Shown piece after piece: positions 9,072 to 16,201 of a DNA stretch of 64,000 nucleotides. A program made the translations under genes and the position numbers. The DNA comes from an uncultured Lachnospiraceae bacterium. Lineage in GTDB: Bacteria > Bacillota > Clostridia > Lachnospirales > Lachnospiraceae. Each line of letters opens with the position of its first letter. Position 1 is the first letter of the stretch. A model generated the notes under the pieces. It was given only the letters and a program-made list of their open reading frames with translations, ran no database searches and was not told where the DNA came from. The stretch is from contig CAJUNP010000005.1 in NCBI GenBank assembly GCA_910587935.1, forward strand, positions 1 to 64,000. The letters run 5' to 3'.

Positions 9072-10502
9072 TTATAAATCGTAATACATCTTAAACTCCG
9101 CCGGATTCGGTATCTGCTCCATCTTCTTTAACTCTCCGCGTTTCCGGGCTACCCAGACATCGATCAGCCGCTGCGGGAAAACGCCGCCTTTCGTCAGATA
9201 ATCGTGATCCGCTTCCAACGCGTCCAGCGCCTCTCCCAGAGATTTGGGAAGACCTTTGATCTTCTTCTGCTCTTCCTCGGACAGCGTATATAAATTAAAG
9301 TCGTATGGTCCCCATCCGCTTTCCTGCGGGTCGATCTGATTCGCAATCCCGTCCAGTCCCGCCATCAATATAGCTGCGTAGGCATAATAAGGATTCGCCG
9401 TCGCGTCCGGGTTGCGCAGTTCAAAGCGTTTGGTTTCCGGCGTTTTGGCATAAGCGGGTATGCGGATTACCGCGCTTCGGTTAGAGGTTGCGTAACCGAT
9501 GGTAACGGGCGCTTCAAATCCCGGCACCAGGCGCTTAAAGGAATTGGTGGACGGGTTGGTAAAAGCACATAAAGACGCAATATGCTTAAGCAGTCCGCCC
9601 ATAAAATAATGCGCCGTGCGGCTTAATCCGGAATAACCTTCCGCATCGTAAAACAGCGGCTTTCCGTCTTTGAGTAGCAGCATATGCACATGCATGCCGC
9701 TGCCGGCTTCCTGGTATATGGGCTTGGGCAGAAACGTTGCGGTTTTCCCTTCCTTAGCCGCCATATTCTTAATAATATACTTAATAATCATGGTGTTGTC
9801 CGCCATAGCAGGCATATCCGCAAGCTCCACCTCAATCTCCATCTGGCCCGGTCCGCCCACCTCATGGTGATGGTATTTCACCTTAATGCCCCAGTCTTCC
9901 ATCATCATGCACATGCGGCTGCGCAGGTCATAACCTACGTCCTGGGGAGAAGCCACATGGTAGCCGCCCTTATGAGGGACTTCATAACCGTTGTTACCCT
10001 CCGTATCGAGACTGCTGTTCCAATCCGCCTGCCTGGTATCGATCCGGTATCCGCACTGCTGCGGAGAAACTTCAAAACGGGCCGTATCAAACAGATAAAA
10101 CTCAAATTCCGGTCCGATTACCATCCGGTCCGCAATCCCGCTTTCCTTCATATATTCGATGGCTCTTAAGCTCACGTTTTTCGGATACTGGTCAAAGGGT
10201 TTATTTTCACCTTTTCCGATCGTACACACATTGCCGCACATGGTCAGCGTCGGTACGGACGCAAAGGGATCGACATACGCCGTATCCGGGTCAGGCAAAA
10301 ACACCATGTCGCTTTTCTCAATCGGCGCATAACCGTAATTGGACCCGTCAAAACCGATACCATATGTAAACGTATCCTCTCCCAGCCGCTCCACCGGAAT
10401 CGTAATATGACGCCACCGTCCGTCGATATCCGTCATTTTAAAGTCGATCATACGGATTTGTTTTTCTTCGCATAATTTTCTGATTTCTTTGCTTTTTTCC
10501 AT
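9072..10502 (-). CDS. glnA: Type I glutamine synthetase
   Basis: ATP-dependent synthesis of glutamine from glutamate and ammonia; type I enzymes form dodecamers. The 476 residues show the whole fold: FDGSNYGYAPIEKSDM near residue 50, EFEFYLFD metal site, GSGMHVHMLL with the conserved histidine, and the NRSAVIRIPAYAK active-site loop. The C-terminal NLYTLSEEE aligns with the region holding the adenylylated tyrosine in enteric enzymes, so the Tyr is present, but no adenylyltransferase gene is nearby. An AAGGAGAGG ribosome site precedes the start. No GlnR-type regulator is adjacent. Confidence 0.93.
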   Translation of the reverse strand: MEKSKEIRKLCEEKQIRMIDFKMTDIDGRWRHITIPVERLGEDTFTYGIGFDGSNYGYAPIEKSDMVFLPDPDTAYVDPFASVPTLTMCGNVCTIGKGENKPFDQYPKNVSLRAIEYMKESGIADRMVIGPEFEFYLFDTARFEVSPQQCGYRIDTRQADWNSSLDTEGNNGYEVPHKGGYHVASPQDVGYDLRSRMCMMMEDWGIKVKYHHHEVGGPGQMEIEVELADMPAMADNTMIIKYIIKNMAAKEGKTATFLPKPIYQEAGSGMHVHMLLLKDGKPLFYDAEGYSGLSRTAHYFMGGLLKHIASLCAFTNPSTNSFKRLVPGFEAPVTIGYATSNRSAVIRIPAYAKTPETKRFELRNPDATANPYYAYAAILMAGLDGIANQIDPQESGWGPYDFNLYTLSEEEQKKIKGLPKSLGEALDALEADHDYLTKGGVFPQRLIDVWVARKRGELKKMEQIPNPAEFKMYYDL

Positions 10503-10586
10503 GATTTGTACCCTCTCCTTACGCTTATTTACAGCTATTATTCAGTATAGTATAGCATACCTTACTTTTTCACGCATTAATAATTT

Positions 10587-10658
10587 TCATATGGCTTCAA
10601 TAAAATGCACGGAAGAATTATTCCAATACTTCTTAATAAACGTCTTTGTTATTTTCAC
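10587..10658 (-). CDS. Possible 23-residue leader peptide upstream of glnA
   Basis: A GTG codon preceded by GGAGGG at 6-nt spacing opens 23 codons (MKITKTFIKKYW, then NNSSVHFIEAI) ending in TGA, about 85 bp upstream of glnA on the same strand. The ribosome site is unusually good for chance. It may be a small protein, an upstream ORF acting on glnA, or a relic. The 285-bp intergenic region otherwise holds AT-rich promoter-like sequence only. Confidence 0.3.
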   Translation of the reverse strand: MKITKTFIKKYWNNSSVHFIEAI

Positions 10659-10787
10659 ATAGTTCCCTCCTAATTCGGTTAACTGACTTTTCCAATCTTA
10701 TATCATTTTTACTTGATCATTTATTTTTGCACGTTTATTATAACATTATATTACTTTTACACTATCCCTGATATGGAGGTTTGATAT

Positions 10788-11099
10788 ATGGCATCTGTAA
10801 TCACCGAAACACTGATCTACGAAATCCTCTCCGTCGTGGAGGAAATTCCCAAAGGGAAGGTTGCTTCTTACGGTCAGATTGCGAAGCTAATCGGCAGGGA
10901 TAAAAATGCAAGACTTGTCGGAAAAGTTCTTAGCATGTCCGAATATTACGGGGACTATCCCTGCCACCGGGTCGTGAACCACGCCGGACGTCCGGCTCCG
11001 CATTTTAAAGAACAACAGGAACTTCTGATTGGCGAAGGAGTCCTGTTTAAGGAGAATCATCACGTAGATATGAAAAAATGCAAGTGGCGCTGTTTATAA
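10788..11099 (+). CDS. MGMT-family (alkyltransferase-like) DNA-binding protein
   Basis: A 103-residue protein made only of the DNA-binding and active-site domain of O6-alkylguanine alkyltransferases. It has IPKGKVASYGQIAKLIGR (winged-helix part, residues 16-33) and the active-site PCHRVV with the acceptor cysteine retained. Alkyltransferase-like (ATL) proteins of similar size usually have Trp or Ala at that cysteine, so this small form may still transfer alkyl groups or may only flag lesions for excision repair. GGAGG precedes the start. It converges on the ABC-F gene with only 5 bp between stop codons. Confidence 0.88.
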   Translation: MASVITETLIYEILSVVEEIPKGKVASYGQIAKLIGRDKNARLVGKVLSMSEYYGDYPCHRVVNHAGRPAPHFKEQQELLIGEGVLFKENHHVDMKKCKWRCL

Positions 11100-11104
11100 T
11101 ATTT

Positions 11105-12649
11105 TCAAATACCGCTTTCCTCCAGTCCGTTTTCCGTCAGTCTGTATATTTTATCGCATACCTCTTCCATGTATTTCCGATCGTGGGAAATACTGATAAC
11201 GGCTCCCGGAAATTCCTGCAGCACCTGCCTGATCACCGGTCCCGACAGGGGAGAAAAGTTGCGGGTAGGCTCATCCAGGATCAAAACGTCGGCGCCCGAC
11301 AGACTCATCTTCAAAAGGAGAAGCTTCGCCTTTTGTCCGCCGGATAATTCTGCAATAGTATGCTCCATTTCCTCCGCCGTATATTTCAGCGCTCCCAAAT
11401 AGGTACGGATTCTGGTCCGCTCATTTTTATCGCCGGTCCGGTCGAGAAAATCCACCGGCGTCATGGATAACGTTAAAAGTTCTTCATAATTCTGCGGCAT
11501 ATATTCCGCGGATATATCCGTTCTGTTAAGAAGCTGTGCTGCAATTTGATGAAGCAGCGTTGTTTTGCCCGCCCCATTCGTTCCGATAATACAGATTTTT
11601 TCCGGTCCCCGGACCTGCAGAACAATATTGTGCGATAATATTCTTTCCTTATCCGGTGTATAAAGCGCATCAAGCGTAAACTTTAAAACCGTTTTCCCTT
11701 TTGGGACAGCCGACTCCGCATCACCGATCTTAAAGAAAATGGCGGACTCTTCTTCCGGCATTTTTGTCATTGCCGCGTCCTCTCTGGCAAACCTTCGTTC
11801 CAGGGACTTTACCGCATGCATTTTCTTTTTCAGCAGCTGCCCGCCATGGGGATTTTGCCTCGTAATTACGTTTTGCGCATGTTCCACACTTTGATAAATC
11901 CGTCTGTATTTTTCATCCCGAAGCTTTTTTTCCCTTCTGTCCAGGGCTGCCTGGCGCGCCTGTATTTCAAACCGGCTGCTCCGTTCCTGCCGGTACTGCA
12001 AATAAGGCATACGCGCCACCGTATACCGGCACTGTGTTTTTCGCCTGATCTGTTCCATATGAATCACTACATTGGCCGTATTTTCAATAAGCGTCTCGTC
12101 ATGGGAAATAAACAATACGATGCGGTTCCATTCCAGAATCAGTCTTTCCAGCCATTCCAGCGTCTCAATATCAATGTCATTGGAGGGCTCGTCCAGCAGA
12201 AGGATATCCGGCTGTGCCATAAGCAGCCGGAGCATTTGTGCCTTTACTTTTTCGCCGCCGGACAGCGTTCCCATGGTCTGCCCGCCGTAATAAAAATCCG
12301 GCGCCAGCGAAAATTCTCTTGCCATTCTCCCCAGTTCTTTCGGAGTCTGACTAAAAAACGCCTCTTCGTCCGTAAAATATTCATAAATGCTTTTATTTCT
12401 GTCATCCGCCGGCAGTTCCTGGGGCAGATATCCGAAACGCTGACCGGAACCGATCCGTTCCCCCTTTGCCTCGCAATATGTCCCGATCAGTCCGGGACTG
12501 TAAATCCACTGAAGCAGCGTTGATTTTCCGTTGCCTTCTTCGCCGATTATAACCGCTTTGTCACCGTCGTTCAAAACACAGTTGAAATTTTCTACAATCG
12601 TCCTTAAATCTTTTTTATGGGTAATCGTCAAATTTTTAATCTGTAACAC
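11105..12649 (-). CDS. ABC-F family ATP-binding protein (probable antibiotic resistance, ribosome protection)
   Basis: A soluble protein with two ABC ATPase domains and no membrane segments. The first domain has GEEGNGKST, LSGGEK and LLLDEPSND; the second has GTNGAGKTT, LSGGQK and LILDEPTRN. They are joined by a basic helical linker (about residues 180-290), as in ABC-F proteins that enter the ribosomal E site and displace drugs or aid translation. The GTG at 12649 is chosen because AAAGGAG lies 6 nt upstream; the frame is open 53 codons further, across a terminator-like hairpin. Size (514 aa) and arrangement suit resistance ABC-Fs of the Lsa/Vga/VmlR type; which drug class is unknown. Confidence 0.88.
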   Translation of the reverse strand: MLQIKNLTITHKKDLRTIVENFNCVLNDGDKAVIIGEEGNGKSTLLQWIYSPGLIGTYCEAKGERIGSGQRFGYLPQELPADDRNKSIYEYFTDEEAFFSQTPKELGRMAREFSLAPDFYYGGQTMGTLSGGEKVKAQMLRLLMAQPDILLLDEPSNDIDIETLEWLERLILEWNRIVLFISHDETLIENTANVVIHMEQIRRKTQCRYTVARMPYLQYRQERSSRFEIQARQAALDRREKKLRDEKYRRIYQSVEHAQNVITRQNPHGGQLLKKKMHAVKSLERRFAREDAAMTKMPEEESAIFFKIGDAESAVPKGKTVLKFTLDALYTPDKERILSHNIVLQVRGPEKICIIGTNGAGKTTLLHQIAAQLLNRTDISAEYMPQNYEELLTLSMTPVDFLDRTGDKNERTRIRTYLGALKYTAEEMEHTIAELSGGQKAKLLLLKMSLSGADVLILDEPTRNFSPLSGPVIRQVLQEFPGAVISISHDRKYMEEVCDKIYRLTENGLEESGI

Positions 12650-12670
12650 ACAGGTCTCCTTTCCGTAACA

Positions 12671-12705
12671 ATCAAAAAGTCCGTTTTCACAGCCGAAAAC
12701 AGACT
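12671..12705 (-). terminator. Attenuator hairpin in the ABC-F leader
   Basis: On the transcribed strand AGTC(T)GTTTTC pairs with GAAAAC(G)GACT around a GGCTGT loop, followed directly by TTTTTG. The hairpin sits about 25 nt before the ABC-F ribosome site, so it would stop transcription before the gene. This is the layout of drug-inducible attenuators known for other ABC-F genes. A GTG-initiated upstream frame (beginning MSLFSAVKTDF) runs through the hairpin, and a minimal ATG-CCA-GAT-TAG frame lies further upstream. Confidence 0.65.
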
Positions 12706-12915
12706 CACGCAAAGAAACCCTGTATAGTAAGCAAAAGCTGCGATACAAAAGGGAAATAGGGCGCGATAATCTAATCTGGCATATGCAAACAAACTGATTG
12801 ACATACATACCGGTTAATATCCATTATGCATATTGACCGATAAAATAAGCTGCACGAACCAAATCCAATTATCTGATAATCATCTTCCCACCCTGCACCT
12901 CTGTGCCCTTTCTTT

Positions 12916-13296
12916 TCAGCTTTTATCTGCCCCAATTATACACGGAAAGAGAACGAAATGCAACCGCTTTTTATATAAGCCGCCTCTGTCTTTCACATCT
13001 TCCGTCATACTGACCAGGGCCAGTACCTCCCCGGTATACGGATTTATAGCGGCGGAACAACTCTTGTCTTCCCGGAACTGTTCATAAATCTCCCTTTGAA
13101 GCTCCGCGTCAATGGTCAGACGCACATCCTGTCCATGCCGCACGCTTGCGGCCGTATAACCTTCTCCCTCATGCTCTTCAAGATCCTCCGCGGTAACGTT
13201 CTGCACATACCCCGTCAAATGTGCAGCGGCTTCGCCCAGCGGATAGTGTCTGACCTGTGTATCGGATATCATGACACCGGTGATGCCGCCGCGGAA
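12916..13296 (-). pseudogene. Remnant of a MecA-type penicillin-binding protein
   Basis: The frame encodes FRGGITGVMISDTQVRHYPL, then AAAHLTGYV, GEGY, GQDVRLTIDAELQREIYEQ and INPYTGEVLALVS. These are hallmarks of the N-terminal and dimerisation regions of class B, MecA/PBP3-like transpeptidases. It is broken three ways. An in-frame stop lies just upstream of FRGGITG. The stretch normally found between GEGY and the LTID motif (the IGKSGLE region) is missing. Similarity ends after ALVSM, so the whole transpeptidase domain is absent. It lies just downstream of the class D beta-lactamase gene. Confidence 0.75.
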
Positions 13297-13334
13297 CTTA
13301 CTTTTTCTGCTTTATCTGATTTGAAGCTTCGGAA

Positions 13335-14330
13335 TTAATACCTTTCATTTTTTACATAGTCCGCGACCAGGCGGATTGCAATATCCTTTGCTTCAGCGCT
13401 GGATACATTCTTATCCTCCGCCCTGCCAAGATATACGCAAAAGTAAATATTTCCTTCCTCCCCCTGTGCAAACCCGGCATACCATGCGTCAACAACAGCT
13501 CCATGATCCATTCCCATTCCGGTCTTGCCGTACAGGGAACATTCCGTTTCATTTTGTTCCGCCAGCATAACCCGTTTCAGCGCGTCTTGCGTCTCTTCGG
13601 AATAAACGGATTCTCCGCCGAAGATACGCTCTAATACTTCCGTCTGCTCTTTCGGAGAAATCAGCAGCGATGATTCAAGCCAGAATCCTGTCAACACACG
13701 ATTGTTATTATTGGTATTCAGGCGGCCTTCCCAGTCAGAAATATCACAATTGCCGTACATAAGCTTATTCAATTCATCCTGCATCAACTCCTGTCCGATC
13801 TCGTCCGCCACTTCTCTGAAATACCAGACGCAGGATTCGCGAAACGCTTCTTCAAAATCTATATCTCCGTTCCACTTTTCGTTCCAGAATATCTCGCCGC
13901 TCCATGTATGCGTTGAATGTTCCGGATCAATCATTCCATTTTCCAGCGCAATCAGCGAAGAAACTATTTTAAACGTTGAACACGGCGACCGCCTGGTCCG
14001 GGCAAGCTCCATGTTATATACCGTATACTGCATGGCGGGCGCATCATAGATTACCGCCGCCCCATTGAAGCCATTAAAATAATGAGTCCAATCAGCTTCT
14101 ATTACTACGGGATCAGACATGAATTCTTCAGTCATGGGATCGGTTGGCGTTTCCGCATCATCATGGTTTGCTTCTGCCAGAGATTCTTCTGTTTCTTTAT
14201 TTTCTGACGTTTCATTCCCGATTGTCTGCGGCTCCTTTTGTGTATTGTGTGCGGCGGAACAGCCGCTCACAAGCAGCATACACAGGATTGCGCAGATGAT
14301 GGATCTTGCAATGCAATAGTGTTCACTCAT
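13335..14330 (-). CDS. Class D beta-lactamase, lipoprotein form
   Basis: Predicted serine beta-lactamase anchored on the outer face of the membrane. The 331-residue protein begins with a signal sequence and lipobox LVSGC (Cys24), then a Glu/Asp/Thr-rich linker to about residue 75. Class D motifs are in order: STFK (Ser118-Lys121), SCV (166-168), YGN (192-194) and KTG (269-271). Mobile OXA enzymes are about 265 residues; the excess is the lipoprotein linker. The ATG at 14330 has AAGGAGA 6 nt upstream and begins 11 bp after the rlmD stop, so it is probably co-transcribed with rlmD. A BlaR1-type sensor domain is an alternative, but no transmembrane sensor part is present. Confidence 0.85.
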   Translation of the reverse strand: MSEHYCIARSIICAILCMLLVSGCSAAHNTQKEPQTIGNETSENKETEESLAEANHDDAETPTDPMTEEFMSDPVVIEADWTHYFNGFNGAAVIYDAPAMQYTVYNMELARTRRSPCSTFKIVSSLIALENGMIDPEHSTHTWSGEIFWNEKWNGDIDFEEAFRESCVWYFREVADEIGQELMQDELNKLMYGNCDISDWEGRLNTNNNNRVLTGFWLESSLLISPKEQTEVLERIFGGESVYSEETQDALKRVMLAEQNETECSLYGKTGMGMDHGAVVDAWYAGFAQGEEGNIYFCVYLGRAEDKNVSSAEAKDIAIRLVADYVKNERY

Positions 14331-14341
14331 AAATATTCTCC

Positions 14342-15733
14342 TTATGTATTGGATAGAAGCACAACCGTCTCTATCCCTCCGGTCCATGCGAACTGATCCA
14401 CAGCCACCGCCCTTTCCACCTGATATCCGTTTTCCAGAAACGCCTGAAGATCGCGGACCAGGCTGGTAGGCTTGCAGGAAATATACACGATCCGCTCTAC
14501 CCCGTAAGCAATTATTTTTCTTAACGCTTTTGGATGAATCCCGTCTCTGGGCGGATCTAATATGATAAAATCCGGCTTTTCTTCAATCCCGTCCATTACC
14601 TTCAGCACATCTCCTGCGATAAACTCACAGTTTGCCAGTCCGTTCTGTGCCGCATTCTGCCTTGCCGCCTCCACGGCCTCCTCCACGATCTCCACGCCGA
14701 TCACCTTTTTGGCCACGGACGCCATCAACTGCGCAATCGTACCTGTACCGCTGTATAGGTCATACACCACCGTATCCTGCGTTACACTGTTTCCTATGTA
14801 ATCCCGTACCGTCTGATACAATTCCTGTGCACCGTAGCTGTTTGTCTGGAAGAAAGAAAAAACGGAAATCCGAAACTTCAGGCCAAGCAGCTCTTCATAA
14901 AAATAATTGCGGCCGTACAGTACATGCGTGGCGTCGCTTTTTACCACATCAGCCACGGAGTCATTGTCAATCTGCAGAATCCCGGCAAAGGTTCCTTTTA
15001 AAGGCAGTGAAAGAAGCATTTCCTTCCATTCCCGCATCATATCGCCGGATTCATCCGTCACCTCCGGATTCTGCGTAGTCGTCACAAGCGCAGCCAGAAT
15101 CTCTCCCGTCGCGGCAGCCTTTCGAACCAACAAATGGCGCAGGCACCCGGTATGACGCAGCCTGTGGTAAAAAGATATGCCGCGCTGACCAAAAAACGCA
15201 AGCGTCTCCCGCAAAATTGTCCTGTAGTCTTCATCTACAATCTTACAGCCGGACACCGTAACCACATCATAAAAACTTCCTCTTTTATGCATGCCCAGGG
15301 AAAGCGGGCCGTCCTTCACTTCATCCCCGAAAGAAAATTCCATCTTATTCCGATACCCGTAAACCATCGGACTTTTCCTGATTCCTTCAAAGCTCCAAGC
15401 CGCTTCCTGTCGGCAGAGAACGGAATCAAGCAGTTTTTTTACCTGTGTTTCCTTTAACTTAAGCTGCTCTTCATAAGACAGCGATAAAAAAGTACAGCCT
15501 CCGCAAACGCCGAAATGGGGACACGTTTCATTTGTCTCCAAAGGGGATTTTTTCAATACTTCTAAAAGCCTTCCTTCCGCCTTCCCGTTCCGAACCTTCT
15601 GCACACAAAACGAGATTTCCTGTCCCGGCAGACTGTTCTTTACCACACAGCTTCCTTCCTGTGTCGTTACAATTCCCTTATTGGGAAAATCTACCCGCTC
15701 TACCATACCGGTTAATATCTGTCCCTTTTTCAT
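14342..15733 (-). CDS. rlmD: 23S rRNA (uracil-C5)-methyltransferase, RlmD/RumA family
   Basis: SAM-dependent methylation of a uracil in 23S rRNA (or tRNA m5U54 in some relatives). An N-terminal TRAM domain (GMVERVDFPNKGIVTTQEG) is followed by the Fe-S cysteine set CPHFGVCGGCTFLSL. The C-terminal Rossmann methyltransferase has VYDLYSGTGTIAQLMA, ILDPPRDGIHP and the catalytic ISCKPTSLVRD motif. The ATG at 15733 is chosen for GGAGG at 6-nt spacing; a GTG 15 bp upstream is the alternative. The 463-residue length is normal. Gram-positive genomes often hold several paralogues, so the target base is uncertain. Confidence 0.9.
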   Translation of the reverse strand: MKKGQILTGMVERVDFPNKGIVTTQEGSCVVKNSLPGQEISFCVQKVRNGKAEGRLLEVLKKSPLETNETCPHFGVCGGCTFLSLSYEEQLKLKETQVKKLLDSVLCRQEAAWSFEGIRKSPMVYGYRNKMEFSFGDEVKDGPLSLGMHKRGSFYDVVTVSGCKIVDEDYRTILRETLAFFGQRGISFYHRLRHTGCLRHLLVRKAAATGEILAALVTTTQNPEVTDESGDMMREWKEMLLSLPLKGTFAGILQIDNDSVADVVKSDATHVLYGRNYFYEELLGLKFRISVFSFFQTNSYGAQELYQTVRDYIGNSVTQDTVVYDLYSGTGTIAQLMASVAKKVIGVEIVEEAVEAARQNAAQNGLANCEFIAGDVLKVMDGIEEKPDFIILDPPRDGIHPKALRKIIAYGVERIVYISCKPTSLVRDLQAFLENGYQVERAVAVDQFAWTGGIETVVLLSNT

Positions 15734-15776
15734 CTCCTGCCTCCGCACTTCTTCGTTTCATTTACCTGTACGCAAT

Positions 15777-15812
15777 TTAAGCCTGCTCCAAGCTTTCCCG
15801 GAGCAGGCTTCC
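15777..15812 (-). terminator. Terminator after the small acidic-tail membrane protein
   Basis: A stem of GCCTGCTCC and GGAGCAGGC with a ten-base loop, followed on the reverse strand by TTAAATT. It separates the small membrane protein gene from rlmD. The U-tract is weak, so termination may be partial. Confidence 0.6.
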
Positions 15813-15834
15813 TGGTTCCTGTCAGAATGAGATA

Positions 15835-16089
15835 TTATTCGTTATCTCCGCTTTCTTCTTCATCCTCAAAGAAATCATCTTCAAAGTCGTCTTCGAAATC
15901 ATCCTCAAAATCTTCCAGATAATCCGGCGTCAGATAACGGTATACGGCATATGCAATCGCCGCTACTGCCGTAACCGCGCCGATCACAGCCAAAACCCAC
16001 AGCCACACATTGCACTGTTTCTTTTCCTCTTTTTTACCTAACAACTCGTTAATCTTAGATAACTCCAAAATATTCTCCAGCTTATTCAT
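15835..16089 (-). CDS. Small single-pass membrane protein with acidic repeat tail
   Basis: An 84-residue protein of unknown function. After a charged N-terminus (MNKLENILELSKINELL) comes one membrane span (VWLWVLAVIGAVTAVAAIAYAVY, about residues 33-55). The C-terminal tail has tandem EDDF units (DFEDDFEDDFEDDFFEDEEE). The start has AAGGAG at 6-nt spacing; an in-frame codon 30 bp upstream lacks one. It lies directly downstream of pcrA on the other side of an 80-bp AT-rich gap. Similar short proteins with an acidic tail are common in Lachnospiraceae, but I know of no assigned role. Confidence 0.7.
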   Translation of the reverse strand: MNKLENILELSKINELLGKKEEKKQCNVWLWVLAVIGAVTAVAAIAYAVYRYLTPDYLEDFEDDFEDDFEDDFFEDEEESGDNE

Positions 16090-16201
16090 AACTTTCTCCT
16101 TTCTATTTGCACCTGCCATTATATTTTATTTTGTAATTTCGAGTTTCATTTACTATCTATAGAATACCACGTTCTGCAAAATTTTACTATACTTTCTTTC
16201 A

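Noticed and set aside
12650..12808. 53-residue N-terminal extension of the ABC-F protein
   Set aside because: It spans the attenuator hairpin and has no ABC motif; GTG at 12649 has AAAGGAG upstream.
12833..13087. 84-aa frame on the plus strand
   Set aside because: It overlaps the PBP remnant in antisense, has no ribosome site and no recognisable motif.
14342..15733. Erm-type or Cfr resistance methyltransferase
   Set aside because: TRAM domain, Fe-S cysteines and ISCKP motif identify an RlmD/TrmFO-independent m5U enzyme, not a resistance methylase.
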